The translations under genes were made by a program, and so were the position numbers. A stretch of DNA of 64,000 bases, taken from positions 930,001-994,000 of the forward strand of contig JABWDB010000038.1 in assembly GCA_019614645.1 (NCBI GenBank). The letters run 5' to 3'. The stretch comes from Stratiolaelaps scimitus (Eukaryota; Arthropoda; Arachnida; Mesostigmata; Laelapidae). This document shows, one piece after another, positions 1 to 12,828 of the stretch (position 1 is its first letter; the number at the start of each line of letters is the position of its first letter). A model generated the notes under the pieces. The model worked only from the letters and a program-made list of their open reading frames with translations. It did not search any database and had not been told where the DNA came from.

Positions 1-3000
1 TCGAGCACAGGGTACACTTTTGTGTAAAAAAAATTAGACGAAAATTAGACTTAGCCAAATAGATACCAGCCATTTTCACTCTTGAGAGAAGTAATGCTTG
101 CTGAGACTCACGCTGGGCATTCGTAACTTTGAGTAATAGTCATGGTTCATTGCGTAGATAACGCTCTAAAATCTAGATAGCCTTTCGGTTTATTTATTAT
201 CGATCTGGTGCGCACGTTCTGGGGACGACTTTAGAGCTGGCAGGCCTAACTCCACCTAATTGCAATTGTTGAATTGATGCTTGGATTACTTCATGTCTAG
301 CATACGCGCTAATATCAATGAATCTATATGAAACCACTCTTATATAGTCATTATTAATGTGTGCTTTGTTTCTATTCGTTTGTATTGCAAATAAAGTGAT
401 ATATTACTCGAAAGTGTTTGACGGGTACGCCTAAATACTTTTCGACACTGATAAAAGTGGAACTGTAAAAAATCATCCCTTCGTGGCGAAACATAGCATA
501 TAACCTGTATTGGTTATATGGATCTTTGGAACTATCTATTTCATGCTGTACAGCGAAAACATAATAGAACATACCAGAACAGAAACGACAAAGTTGTATT
601 GCTTCATGTTACGTGGGATCTGTTTGACAAACGGTGATAATTTAAACTCCAACGAAAAGGATAGTCTCTAGAGCACAAATCCTTTTGAAAAGGCAACGTC
701 ACACCACTAAAGGTTCCCTGCTATACAAACTCCTCTAAATTTCACATTTCACTTTTTTCAGTACACAAAACGAATACAGAACCAATACAGGATAGCCACA
801 GTAAACATTAATCCTCAACAATAGCACTTAAGTGGTCAATGGCACCATTTCATAAAGTTCAATGCACACACACACACACACATAGTCTCGAAAAATGCAA
901 ACCAGTGCTTCGTGGTTATCGATAGCAGCTTCGTTCAACGCAGTCTGCGAAGCCGCTCTTGACTCACTAAACTCACAACAGGCGCTGGCTTTATTCCTAT
1001 AAGTTCTGCCGATGACGAAAGACTCTACCAGTGGGTGTTGATTGAGAGAAAGTGAAGTTCGGGTGGACACCTCCCTGTCTGCGGCATCCTTCCAAGAGGG
1101 AGAAACCTGTTCACTTTCTTCGGGCTGCCGTTTCCGGCGCTTGGGAAAGGAGGCTGTAACGCTCACCGTTATGCTCCGTTGACATAGCTTATACCGTCTT
1201 TGCTGAATAATGAACAATTCGTACACTTCTGCTGTAGCTGGGCATCTATGAGTGTGTGTGCATATGAGAGAGAAAGAAAGAGAGAGAGACAACGATAGAT
1301 ACGTAGTATTCGTACTGACTTTCCCCTTGTGGTGCTGTTGTTGTTATTGTCGGTGTTGTTGTGTTATTATAACAACCACAGTAAGAGCCGATAAGTTATC
1401 TTATCAGTATGATATGACCCTTGAACGTTTATTGATGGTTATCGGTCAAGTTTACATTTTATAAACTAGTTACCTAACTTACAACTGATCTTATCCCCCT
1501 TAAACGGCGGTTAACCGACTTCGAATTTCTCACGATGAGGAGCAGGTGCATGTGATCAAACAGAGCACATCTGCCTTAGAAATTAGCAGCGGCTGGAAAA
1601 TGTTACATATTATTGTAGACTTATCACCACAATATTAATCGGCCTTGTTATCTTATCTGCCAGCACACGTTGAGATAAAAGTATTTGAAGTTCAGTTCAG
1701 TTTGGAGCGTACATGATAGGTTACAATATTGTACTGTGTTTCTTCGCTGCGCTCGAAGTCCCTTGTAGATACTTACTCCCTTCTCTACTCTGACGGCTCA
1801 TTTTCATCATAGGTGATGAGATGGTGAGTGTTGACGACAGGTAAATGTTATTTATTGCGAGTCGTTACAACCACTACAACATCACAATAAAGGCAGCGGC
1901 ATAAAATAACAATAGCACCATCGCCTCATTAACGGCAACACTCCGCTTCTTGCGATAGATATGAAGCGGTTTCATCGCATAAAAAAGATCAGAACACAAA
2001 AAATGCTCCGGTCCTCCTACACAGCCAGTCTGCCAATTCTTATGTGATACGGATGTTAACTCTTCAAACTACCGCACGGTATTATTGGGCGTTTTCGAAT
2101 GATAGAACACTTTGGGAAGATATTACTGATTGCTGTTCAGCAGCAACATGTCGCTGGATGAAGGAAGATCTTATGTAACAACAAACACAGCCACCATATG
2201 ATTTGTTTTATCCAGTTTAAATTACCTGTATCTTTATCTCTATCAGCATCATCAGCACCATCAGCATCTACGAGTGGCATGGTTGAGTCGGCATGTTTTT
2301 TTCCTCTAAGAGAATATGAGAGCAAACATATTTGGCTATAACACTACTCATCGAAATGCGAAGTAGAGTACAATCAATGTCTACGATCATGACTCGGATC
2401 ATAGTTGATTTTGTACGCGCACCTGCCACGTTCCCAACGGAGATTATAACTCCCCAGGGGACACGGGCACTAGGGTTCACTGACATTGTTACTGACGCTT
2501 AGCGATGGTGGTGATGAAGATGTCAAGCCAATCTATATAAATATCTATCTATCTGTGATATAAGGTAATAAATTGTATCTTGAAGTGAGGTCATCGGGAC
2601 TAGTCGTTGACCACTGATTGATCAGACGGACACAACAATAACATATTGACTCTCTGCGACGTTGGATTTCAAGCCGAAATGTAAACAGCCGATAAGGACG
2701 CCGATGGATGCAAATATTAAAGATATGGAGTAGTAATGTTAAGACAGGACAGCAGAGGTAATATATCACAGGGCTATGGTGGATGGGGGTCGGATTGGAC
2801 ACTACAGGAGATGTAATGCTCCTCGAAGGCATAACCTAAAGGTACGACTATCTCATTGAAACTATTTCGCTTTTTGTGTCCACCCCCGAGCCTTTTGTTT
2901 GCTGGCCTTTTTTGTCCTATTGGCTGCAGTGATCGGGACGAGTTTATCTCTCAACTCTGGAGGCAAATATCCCTGTGTGTATTTCTGATGAAGTCGAAAA

Positions 3001-6000
3001 TGGTCATAATATTCAGGCTACACAAATAACCGTTGCCAGACAAGAAAGAGTTCTACAATAAAATATCATACAACCGCTAACGATTTGGCTGCTGATTTGT
3101 ATTTTGTTTGGCATCTATAGATGACCTATTGTTTCATTATTCCAGCTAGAACATGCCAAGGAATGCCTACCTTAGGCTGCCTATAAAAGTTTATATAATA
3201 AAAGGGGTTGCATTAAACTATAATAGTAGTAAATTTCACCATCGGAAAAATGTATAATGCCTTTTTCAGGTAATTTACGTTCTTTTGAGGTTTTCTTACT
3301 TGGACAAACAGATTTATTGTCCGAGCTATTATGATAAATAACAGAAATCGTAATTCGAGCAGATGTATCATCAACAATGAGAGTGATTTTTTTTTTTAAT
3401 AAGAACGCTTTATTAATCCGTGCAACTGCCGAGATTGCCATGATGAAGTGAGAATAAGCTTAGCTAATATTAATCTTTATTGGGCCCCTCTTGGAGGCTT
3501 CGTCGATTCGAGCCTTGGTATCCTTCCAAGGCTCTCACGAAGGTCCAATGCGCTGTTCAACACGGCACCTATTTCAGTGGAACGGCAACTCGCCAGATCA
3601 TTAGGCAACTGTCAACTTCTCCGCAGAGGCAGGTGTGAGACCTAATAACACAAAAAAATAATCCCATACGTACCATTGCGTACCACCCGATAGCGGTTGC
3701 CTGATCTGACAACTGTTTACTAATTACATCAATGAACTAATACAGGCCTTATACTATTTAAGTACTTCAATATGTTGAGTTTATTCGTTCTCTTTTGAAC
3801 CTATGAATGCTCAGTTATTTTATCGAATAAGTGAATCTCTGAGTTTGGGGAGGCCACGTTTATGCTACGCCATCTCTTAGGGCGATCCTTTACCATTCTG
3901 TGGGTATTGATGAACGTTGCGATAACCTCACTTTATAAAAAGAATTCAAATAATAATAACTTTAATAATTTAATTTAAATAAGCAGACACTGTGATAGCC
4001 ATAGTGGCAGCAGCTATGGTGATGTTGACGATACTGTTTACTATGGCGCCTGTGCCTTACATCGATCAATGTTGCCCATTTCCTATGTGATCAACGAGCG
4101 TATTCCGCACGCCCTGAGGTGCTATTGCCTATATGATATGATATCTATTTGAGCTCTTCATAGAGAGGTTTATAGCAAATGATGAAATGTGCAAGCTGTG
4201 ATCGATAACTTGAAGAATAGATCGCGAGCGTGCCAAATGCTCCACTACCTCTTCTGATAGTCGCAGCACCAGCAGCAGCACCCGTAGTAGTAAAATTTAT
4301 TTGCAGATATCTGCAATGGAATCCTGATAGGGGATAGCCAGGCTCTGTTTCACGGCTTCTATTTTCTCACGATCTGCTCCGTTGTTGGTCGCCTCATCAA
4401 CTCCAAAGAGCCTTCAACCTTTGATTCTCACGATTATCCTACCGAACGGGGAGCTGGAATAGGCGACACAGTCGCGTTTTCAACGAAAGTATTTGTTGTT
4501 GTTGTTGCTGCTGCTGTTGTTGTTCAACACGTATTTTGCTGTTGAAAACAAGTCAAAACCAATCAAATTTCAATAGTTTTATTGTTGTTCGCTAACTTGT
4601 ATATTACCACTCAGTATGATCTAATGAAAACAGCGTCTTACGAAGAACTGATCATTTTTTGTTGTGTAAATTATTCCGACCAGGTAAAGTACTTGGCCCA
4701 TCTTTTATCATCCAAGATATATTTCAGTGAGGTACCCTCTTGCTAGAGTTTTATGTCAAGTGCTTTCACACGTTATCGTTGCAATTATATCATACATTAC
4801 CTTATGATTAGTCACTGTTCTATATTTTATAAAAATAGTAACGATTCATGTAGTGATAGACGTAATATAAGTGAAATGATGATACTAGTGAGGAAAAAAG
4901 ATTAAATGATTGGTTACTAATAGTGGTTACATCTTCGATAATTTCACAAAAAAAAAACTTATCGTATAGATTCGCTCTTGATATAGCGTCTATAACATAG
5001 TGCTGATCGCCTATCAAACTACTTGCAAACTACAAAGTGAAACCAAGATAGAGTTGTGACACGTAGAGGTGAAAATCGGTTGAAGATTGATTATGAAAGA
5101 TCGCATTATTCGTTCCATCATAGTGGCGTATGTTGGATGCGTAAGCAACAGGACACACACAGTCGAATGAATTCTAACGAATGTTTGATGCACGGTGGCT
5201 CGCGTGCATTGCAGTGCAGTGTTCATGTGTCATATGGTAGAAAATCACGAATCACACCCAAAAATGAATGAACATTTAGATCAAAAGGCTGGCACCGCAA
5301 AAACAAAAGGACCTCATATGTGATGAGGATGGTGCAGCGATATTGCAGTTACAGGCCTCCCTATTGTAGAAATCCGATTCTTTGGGAGGATATAGACGTA
5401 TAGGTACTTCAATAGACTGACTTAAAAAAAATGAGCCTGCATTGCTTTGTCCATTCGTTATTCAAATGAGCTGCTATTGCTGCTGCTGCTGTTGTTGTCA
5501 GTTAGTGGATTACAACGTTATCATATCTCCTCCTCTCCTCTGTCCAATCCGATGCTAACTACAACATAAGAACCCATTTTTAGTGTGCCGTTATTTGATC
5601 TCATCCATCGGGTATCGAAATGAATCTGTTTTATAGAAGCTGAACACGACGTGTATGTGTGTGTTTTGCTTCAGTGAATGTGTTTGTCATTTGCCAGCCA
5701 GCTATAATAACTAAGAGAAAGATGTGTCGTCGCTGATGTAGTAAGCCAACATTTGGATGCGAGAAGATCACGGACTCAACTATATATCTAAGAGAAGGGA
5801 CGTTGAAGACCACAGAGTGGGAAGACAAAAAACTTTCAGCTGAACGCTTCACAGCGTCAGTCAAATCTGTTATTCTACACGTGAAGCGGCCGCCATATGT
5901 CCAAGACCCTTCATCTACATGTTCAGCATCCTTAGCAATAGACCAATCATTTGCAGATAATTACAATGAACATATATATATATATATATATATATATAAA

Positions 6001-6480
6001 TCTAATACGGAGAGAAAGAAAATTACCCGCTTGCAAGTTGTTAGCAAGTTGTAAACAATGAATTAGAAAATAATATATGGTTAGCCAACCCAGGATCCTT
6101 TGAGTATATATTTTATTGGATTAGTAAGCCTATTATTATTGTAATAAGGCAGTCAAGATAAGAACACTGATAGGCGATAAGTAGAACATAACATAGCGGA
6201 ACCTAAATATATTATCGATTTCATACGCGTATGCCGCAATGGTACGATGTGGTTAATTATGATTTTATTTATAATAGTACCTGGCACTAATCGCTCTGCA
6301 AATGATCGAACGAATCAGCCTCGAAGGCAATCAAAGGCAGGTTTTAGGAGGAGATTCACGAGCCAAATAGGTCCAGCCAACAGAAAATTAATCTAATGAG
6401 TCAATATGGCCCAAAGACGGGCTATGAATTACATACATTCATGCAACGAGAAAGATAGGCGAATATATTTTATCTAGAAG

Positions 6481-6514
<34 letters not shown>

Positions 6515-7120
6515 CGAGATAGAGAGAGGACAGTGTCGTCAATATGGAAACATCTGGAAGGAAACACATCATATTCGGCTGTGGGGAAGATATCTGAGCA
6601 GACTGGTTGCTTGCGATTGGCTCGGGTGTTTATATTTTGACAATACCAAAAGCAGCGTATCCCTGTGGGAGAACGTGGCCACCACTCTCGTTGGCCGTTA
6701 TAGAATCTATAATATCTGCCATACTGTCGTTTATCGACTGCCGGCAGCATGGGCCCCGCTTCCGCGAAAGATTCATTCACTCTCCCCAGTAAAAAGTTTA
6801 CATGTGAAACGAAAAAATAGTTTGATACTCAGCGATGGGTATAATTAACTCTAGCCTTTTTTTAACTGTATATTTCAACTCCAGCTCTTATACAATTACT
6901 CCAATAAGGTACCAATAATATTGACCTGCCGAATATTTTGTGTATATAAATACAGCTGACTACTTGTTATATGTCTGTCACACAACACGAATGTTTATAT
7001 TTAATTTTATTCGTTTTTCGAGAACTTAAGCGTTGTAACATCGAAAAATTTTCGAGAATAAACCACAATCTGAAAAAAATGGCGATGTAAATCTACCTCG
7101 ATTTTGCGAATAATACCCCT
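1..7120. other. AT-rich spacer without a supported gene
   Basis: I see no convincing gene here. Open frames are short, lack splice-consistent partners and match no family I recognise. The stretch contains simple repeats: (CA)n near 869-882, a GA-rich tract near 1263-1290, GTT/GCT triplets near 4492-4522 and 5477-5500, and (TA)n near 5971-5998 and 6484-6511. A minus-strand frame with an ATG at 3441 runs 86 codons, but it has no recognisable domain. Confidence 0.6.
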
Positions 7121-7126
7121 CTAGAT

Positions 7127-7800
7127 ATATTTTTTAAAGGGTGTGTTGGCATGCTAATGCATGTCAACATCGTGGCCCCCTGCTTTGTGGAACTCTTGAC
7201 GGCGTTCAACAGCACCACCCTTTCCTGTATCGCATCCTTCAGTAAAGGCGGTGAAATGTGTACAAGCCTAGGCATGAGCACCACACATCCTCTTTGTCGT
7301 ACGGACTGCTTCCCTTCTCTCTCACTCTCTCAAGACCAGACTTCCCCTCACTACCTCTATCCACTTCCCGTCTGTGAACAACTACTGTGGTCAATAGGGT
7401 GTACGTAGGAAGCCCCCGTGTTAAGGCACCCGGCTATAGAACACTAGCCGGAGCAGTACACACCTTCCCCAGAGATCGAAGTAATGCCAAGCGTCAAGCC
7501 GACTCTAGGGAAGTGATACACTCTCAGTAGAGGATGGTTTCAGCAGGCGGAGACGTTTTGTGATTCACCTCAACCCTGCACTAGATCGGCCCGCTTTCAT
7601 AGAGATTGGAATGTCTCTGGTGCTTTCCGTGCTTTGCAAAAAAATTCCGTGCGTCTTACGAAGCAATGCTAAAGGTAGTACCGTGGACGTTAAATGTTGG
7701 CTGAGAGTCAGCCCGAAAACCTTGAAAGAAAATTCCCTCCTCTCAAAAAAAGGCCCTCGTGTATGTAAACATGCAGTATTTATGACGCATGCACGGGAAT
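7127..7800 (-). repeat. Copy of the hairpin-ended SINE, split by another repeat
   Basis: Read on the minus strand, this is a diverged copy of the SINE at 18318-18870. The terminal palindrome (TTGGCATGC, loop, GCATG) lies near 7140-7170 next to a T-rich tract, which is the A-tail in minus orientation. The body matches through about 7400, and the shared block resumes at about 7748-7790 (the stretch ending in TTTATGACGCATGC). The 7405-7747 segment is absent from the 18.5-kb copy and is best read as a later insertion. Confidence 0.6.
7410..7747 (+). repeat. Unclassified A-tailed interspersed repeat X, copy 1
   Basis: This segment interrupts the SINE copy at 7127-7800. It ends in a short A run (CTCAAAAAAAGG, near 7740-7752) and is flanked by similar AAGCCCCCGTGT / AAGGCCCTCGTGT motifs that could be an eroded target-site duplication. 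A second copy is at about 9180-9334 plus 13441-13590, where the BEL element splits it. Shared landmarks are GAGGATGGTTT and the block from ACCCTGCA to GAGATTGGAA. No coding frame or tRNA-like promoter is evident. It may be a 5'-truncated retroelement. Confidence 0.5.
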
Positions 7801-7942
7801 ACTCCTCTATCAGTTTACGTAAAAAATGTCGTTTAGAGTCACACCAAGCAGTTTTGCATTCGTTTGAACTATGTAAAGAAGACGGTTTTCCATCGATTGG
7901 AAACAAGAGTTATATTCTTCTTTGTTTTATGATGACTATTAC

Positions 7943-7969
7943 AATATATATATATATATATATATATAA
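7943..7969. repeat. (TA)n microsatellite
   Basis: Uninterrupted TA dinucleotide run just downstream of repeat X and the SINE copy. Confidence 0.9.
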
Positions 7970-8518
7970 GCTTGGATATTTGAGGGCTGTGCGTTTCACA
8001 ATTTCAAAGGTAACCTTTGAAATCAAATGGCAAATTTTACTTATAATTCCACCAGCATTTGAAGAGTTTCGCTAAAGCTTGATATAAATAGGTACGCGAA
8101 ATTCTAATACAAAGAAATCTGTAAAACCGAACAAAATTTCCATGTTTGCCAAATACAACATAACATTTGTTCATGCTGTTACGATATATTTGCCTTTGGC
8201 GATCTTGAAGAACCTCGGAAGTTTTCTTGCTACTAAACCAGCAGCTACCAAAGTCGTCCCGATCTATTTATTATATGTTGCAGACAACTATTACTGGAAT
8301 GTGGTTGGCCCAGAATGAGCCCTTTGCCTCCCGTTGATGCGAATATTACACTGACCGAAGTACTGATTAGTTATTAAAATTAATTTATAATATACTGATG
8401 AATTTTTATATTTGATAACGTTATACATTCATCTATGTAAATTAGTCTAACATTTATTCACGCTATTCAATGTATACAACACGATAACACGCCTTTGTTG
8501 TGGTTCAACGTGTGAGGC
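7970..8518. other. Spacer, nothing supported
   Basis: AT-rich single-copy-looking DNA between the repeats. No gene, RNA or recognisable element was seen. Confidence 0.5.
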
Positions 8519-8528
8519 AATTCAAATC

Positions 8529-8775
8529 AACCCCCGTCTAGTGGTGAGCGTCTTGGACTGCTAGACCGGAGGGACGTGGGTTTAAATCCTGTCAGGTGCG
8601 TAGAATATTTGTAGTTCCTTATCATCTTTCTTAATCTGAAGATTCTCGCCAGGTACGAGGAAGGAAGAGAATAAGCAAAGGTGGCCCCGACAGGTCTTCA
8701 TAGTAATACCTAAAGGTTAAAAGCTGAGGCTTGTCAGATAGGGGAACAGCTGAAGGTCAGCTCGAAAAACATATT
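8529..8775 (+). repeat. tRNA-headed SINE with 10-bp TSD
   Basis: The head looks like a tRNA gene: an A-box-like TAGTGGTGAGCG near 8540 and a B-box-like GGGTTTAAATCC near 8579-8590 lie at tRNA-like spacing, which would form an RNA polymerase III promoter. The 247-bp insert is flanked by perfect copies of AATTCAAATC (8519-8528 and 8776-8785), the target-site duplication expected from LINE-driven retroposition. The body after the head is not tRNA-like. The family differs from the hairpin-ended SINE at 18.3 kb. Confidence 0.7.
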
Positions 8776-9179
8776 AATTCAAATCGACCGGTCGTAATGG
8801 GCACAACGCGCAGTTCTCGACCTCACGCCTTCAACAGCCGAGGCTCGGAGGGTCCTCACCAAATGAGGCCACGAGTTCAATAAATCACCGAGAGTTGAAC
8901 TATTATTATGCGCCTCATGCCAAAGTTTGATCCAATTCGTGAAGTGCACATAGTCACCTCTCGGACTGTGTTCTTTCTGCTGTCTTATGCGTGTTCAGAG
9001 AGTATTCAATTAAAGCAATTAGACAACAAACTCAGATGAACCGGGGAAACGTAGGAGAGTATCCGAACCTCTTCGAAACGGGGGCCATCCTCTGCCAGTT
9101 TCTCCGCGCACATTCCCACTAATATGGGCCGGGAACTACGTGATGGAGCGTCCTCTGATGGGGTTTCAATCGGGAAACA

Positions 9180-9334
9180 CAAAGTCGTCGTAGGAGACTA
9201 AAACACCCGGCTGTGCAATATTAGCTTGAGCAGTTACGCACCTTTCCTAGATATCGAAGTTACATCAAGCGTGAAGCCGAAAGTAAAGAAAGGATAGTCT
9301 CTCAACAGAGGATGGTTTGAGCAGGTATAGATGC
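9180..9334 (+). repeat. Repeat X copy 2, left part
   Basis: Homologous to 7420-7560. It is cut at 9334 by the BEL/Pao insertion and continues at 13441-13590. Removing the element and one copy of GATGC restores a continuous match to copy 1. Confidence 0.65.
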
Positions 9335-9946
9335 TGTCGAATCTTTCTGCGAGCGCTACCGTGAAGTGCTCTAAATAATCGAATTCTTATATTATCGCGC
9401 CATTAGTCAAGTACGCCACGCCCGCTGGCGGCAGAGAGCCGCGTAGCGGATCATCATTGTTCGAAATGTACGGCGCAGTATTGACGGCTGGGGGCAAGTT
9501 GCCCACCAGTACTATAATCGAAAGTCTCTTGGTTGAGTGTATATTAAGAGAACAGGAGACAATAATATAATCGAAATTGTACATATTGTGACCAGGATAA
9601 TCATAGCCAATTGACCGAAATGCCCACCGGGCAAATAATCAATTATTAATCGTGTATCCGCGTTAGCGGACTTGTGCAGACGAATTATCGTATTGTAAAT
9701 AAATCGAAGTTAGCCGAATCACTTCGGCAGGAGTCTCCCACGAGAACAGACGTGTGTCCTTCTTGTCCACAGCGCTAGAGTACTACCGCTAGGGAGACTT
9801 AGGCCGCTCGAGGCCTGCCCGGTGATCGCCCTGCCAACCTATCTCCACGCAACGCCTGCCCGCTTCGCACCCGTAGCACCCCGAAGCTACCCTGCCCTAT
9901 CGATTGTCGACCCACAAGACTTCGCGCCCGAGCGATAATCTTGTCA
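9335..9946 (+). repeat. BEL/Pao 5' LTR
   Basis: Direct repeat of 12829-13440, same length (612 bp). By eye I found only about two substitutions (a CCAATTG/CCCATTG difference near 9605 and CCGAAG/CCCAAG near 9882), so the insertion is recent. TG...CA ends. Confidence 0.93.
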
Positions 9947-10258
9947 GTGGTGCCGTGACACCAGGATACAGGGTCTCAGCGACGAGGTTCCGTAAGTCTA
10001 CGTAGTGCGTCGTAGGCGATAGGTACGCATCACCGTGGCCCCACGTGGCAATCCGGGTAAGCCGATCGAAACCGGACGGAGTGTCTACACGCTGGTGGTG
10101 GTGAAGCATCAAGCGTCTCGCAGCCAGAGCCCCACCACACCGTGGACCTCGGCGGTAGTGCGGCGAACCCTAGTGATTGGGCTAGCTGGTGTGCCGTCCG
10201 TAGACATCAAATTTCCCCCACCCCCCGGCTCATAATTCTACGCAGCAACAACAGCACA

Positions 10259-12655
10259 ATGTCGATCCAGCATTCGCCCGTGCAAGGACGCACCGCCAAC
10301 GATTCGCCTGTACCGACCAGCCACACCAGCAACGCCGCCGCACCTAAGCTAGCTGTTCTTCGCGCTCAGCGGACGAGACATCGGAACGCGATACAACGAG
10401 AATGGCTGAGTGTGCAGAACTACAGCGCGACGACCGAGACAGAGCGGCGCGAGCTCGTTAGAGCTGCTGGCATCATCGAAGACCGTTGCGCCCTCCTGCG
10501 CCAATTGGACGCACAGATCTCAGCGCATCCTCTTCTGCCCGACGACGAGGCCGAGCGCGAGGCCACCGAGAGCGAAGAGGCAACGAGTGTAGCACTAAAT
10601 GCCAAGCACCGCATCGCAGCGCTGTTGGACGAGGTTCGGCCAACTCATACCGTCCCTGGTGCGACGTTGTCAGTCGGCGCCAACGGCGGCCATGATGGAT
10701 CACCTCCACTCTCTACCAGCAGCAATTCGCAGTTGCCATGTGCCGGCGCTGCCCCTCTCTACTGCACGGCTACGCCCTCGCCACTCGATGTGTCACCAGA
10801 CGTGTTCGACGGCAAGGTTAGCGGCTACCGGATTTGGCGCGCTCAGCTCAAGAACTATCTCGACCGACGAACTGCTGCAACGGGCACCGATAAGCTCGTA
10901 GCGCTCTCGAAGTTTCTGCGCGGCGCACCGAAACAGCTGATCTCTGCATTACCGCTCACGGACGACAACTACAGGGTGGCGTTAGATCTGCTCGACCAGA
11001 ACTACGCAGCGTCAGGTGTCGAGGAAAAAGCTATCGTAGCCAGCACCTTGGTAGTCCCTACAGTCAAGCAGCCGGGTGACGTAACGGCTCTGCGCGAGCT
11101 GGTCAACACGACTCAACGTACCATACTGTCAATGCAGTCAGCTGGTTATCCGCTCGAGGATTTCGCAGTCACATACGAGTTACGTGTTCGGTCGGCTCTC
11201 CCCGCGTCCATATTGTTCGATTTCGAGGAACGGCAGCGACATATGGTCCCCGCACATGGCGAATCGCCCACGTCAGATGGCTCCCAGCGCCCCGCTCAAG
11301 CGGCTGCTAAACGGTTAACTGCGCTGCTGGATAGCTTGCGCCGATCAGTGTGTCTCCGCGAGCAGTTGTCCGCCAGTGGCCAACAACCACAGCCGATCGA
11401 GCAGATTGAGCTTCGCAAGCAGGATGCAGCTGGTACCGAACGAGGACGCAACGACAAACGGTATCCACCACGACAGCGTCCGAACTACACCATGGCCCCT
11501 GCGGTGCTTAGGGAGCGACAGCGTGCATACCAAACGAAGCAAACGCAGTGTCTCTTCTGCCGGAGCAGTGATCACCGACCGTCTCGATGTACGGCGGACC
11601 TGACATACACGCAACGCGGTGAAATACTGGCGAAGTTCAACAGATGTGCGGTGTGTTTCAAGCACAAACACGGATCGACTAAAGACTGTGAGGGAACGAA
11701 AGTGGCTTGTACTATATGCAGCTCCAAGGCGCACTATACCTCGATGCATCCCCCCCAGTCGGCTGTTGGGCCATCACTTCAGCCCCCCGCTCAAAGTGTA
11801 CACGCCGTGGTTCCGAGCGCGCCTAGTCAGGCCGTGGTGATGACGGCCTCCGTGACGATAGTGCATGGGTCTCAACGTATCGCAGCGAGGGTTTTCCTAG
11901 ACACCGGCTCGATGCTTACGTTCGTCAAGCCCCAGCTGATCGGTCGGCTTAACGGCAAGTTCACAGTGTCGTCAAATCGTTACGAGCTGCGGCTGGAGAG
12001 CGTTCACAACCCGTCGACCAAGGTTAGCTTGCTTGCTTACGCCCACGACTTCCAAGTCGACCCACCGGCTGATGGGCCCGCTGCCATGCGATACGCCATT
12101 CGACGTTTTGCTGACAGCCATCCACTAGCGGACCCGTCCGTGGTAAATGGCGGACCGACGCCCGAAGTCACCTTGCTTGTCGGCATCGACCAATTCTACA
12201 AACTGGTGTTCGTTAACCAGGAGAAAAAGGTCGCCAAGGGGCTGGTGGCTAAGAACTCACGATTTGGATGGCTGATCGGGGGCACGTACAGCGCACGATC
12301 GACCCGCGACGACGTTCGTCGCATAGTACCGGTCTGTTGTATCGCTTCACTCTCGAAGCCAGCTAGGGACATCGAGCGACTATCGTCTCTCGAGTCGTTC
12401 GGCGTCAGCGATTCCGCTGCTCCCATCCCTGGTTCCGTGGACGAAAACAACGCTCACCTGTTGCCAGGCCCAAACCGAAACCCGGACATTGTCACTCTAC
12501 TACTCAGCTTCCGCGTCCACCAGTTAGCACTGTCGACCAACATCGCCAAAGCGTACATGACCCTCCGATTGGCCGACCGCCGACTGTTCCGCTTCCTCTG
12601 GCAGGGCCCCGATGACGACTCACCGCGGGCATTCGAGATGCAACGGGTCAACTAG
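10259..12655 (+). CDS. BEL/Pao Gag-protease with truncated RT
   Basis: The frame opens before this ATG, but this is the first ATG in frame and is followed by the Gag body, giving 798 residues. A DUF1759-like Gag domain begins at DVFDGKVSGYRIWRAQLKNY (about residues 182-320). Cys/His knuckles follow: CLFCRSSDHRPSRC is a clean CX2CX4HX4C, then two Cys-rich repeats. The aspartic protease has FLDTGS in the order known for BEL/Pao. The C terminus contains only the start of RT (a region ending RFRFLW-like) before a stop at 12653-12655. RNase H and integrase are missing, so the copy cannot move by itself, although Gag and protease look intact. It acts in cytoplasmic virus-like particles in this family. 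Codon use is GC-rich compared with the flanks. Confidence 0.88.
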   Translation: MSIQHSPVQGRTANDSPVPTSHTSNAAAPKLAVLRAQRTRHRNAIQREWLSVQNYSATTETERRELVRAAGIIEDRCALLRQLDAQISAHPLLPDDEAEREATESEEATSVALNAKHRIAALLDEVRPTHTVPGATLSVGANGGHDGSPPLSTSSNSQLPCAGAAPLYCTATPSPLDVSPDVFDGKVSGYRIWRAQLKNYLDRRTAATGTDKLVALSKFLRGAPKQLISALPLTDDNYRVALDLLDQNYAASGVEEKAIVASTLVVPTVKQPGDVTALRELVNTTQRTILSMQSAGYPLEDFAVTYELRVRSALPASILFDFEERQRHMVPAHGESPTSDGSQRPAQAAAKRLTALLDSLRRSVCLREQLSASGQQPQPIEQIELRKQDAAGTERGRNDKRYPPRQRPNYTMAPAVLRERQRAYQTKQTQCLFCRSSDHRPSRCTADLTYTQRGEILAKFNRCAVCFKHKHGSTKDCEGTKVACTICSSKAHYTSMHPPQSAVGPSLQPPAQSVHAVVPSAPSQAVVMTASVTIVHGSQRIAARVFLDTGSMLTFVKPQLIGRLNGKFTVSSNRYELRLESVHNPSTKVSLLAYAHDFQVDPPADGPAAMRYAIRRFADSHPLADPSVVNGGPTPEVTLLVGIDQFYKLVFVNQEKKVAKGLVAKNSRFGWLIGGTYSARSTRDDVRRIVPVCCIASLSKPARDIERLSSLESFGVSDSAAPIPGSVDENNAHLLPGPNRNPDIVTLLLSFRVHQLALSTNIAKAYMTLRLADRRLFRFLWQGPDDDSPRAFEMQRVN

Positions 12656-12828
12656 TGCTGGTGCACGGCGGAGGAGCCTTCCCGGGGGAAACGTTCTTGT
12701 ACAACCGTGTCACGGAGATCCGCAGAGCACAGCTCCTAATACCCCTGGAGACTGCAGCCGGACCCCCCCTACAAGAGCGAGAATAGACGATTCGAAGACC
12801 TGGAACGTACAACGTTCCAGGGGCGGAG

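Noticed and set aside
3448..3645. Small plus-strand gene
   Set aside because: 65 codons without splice partners or domain; it looks like repeat-derived sequence.
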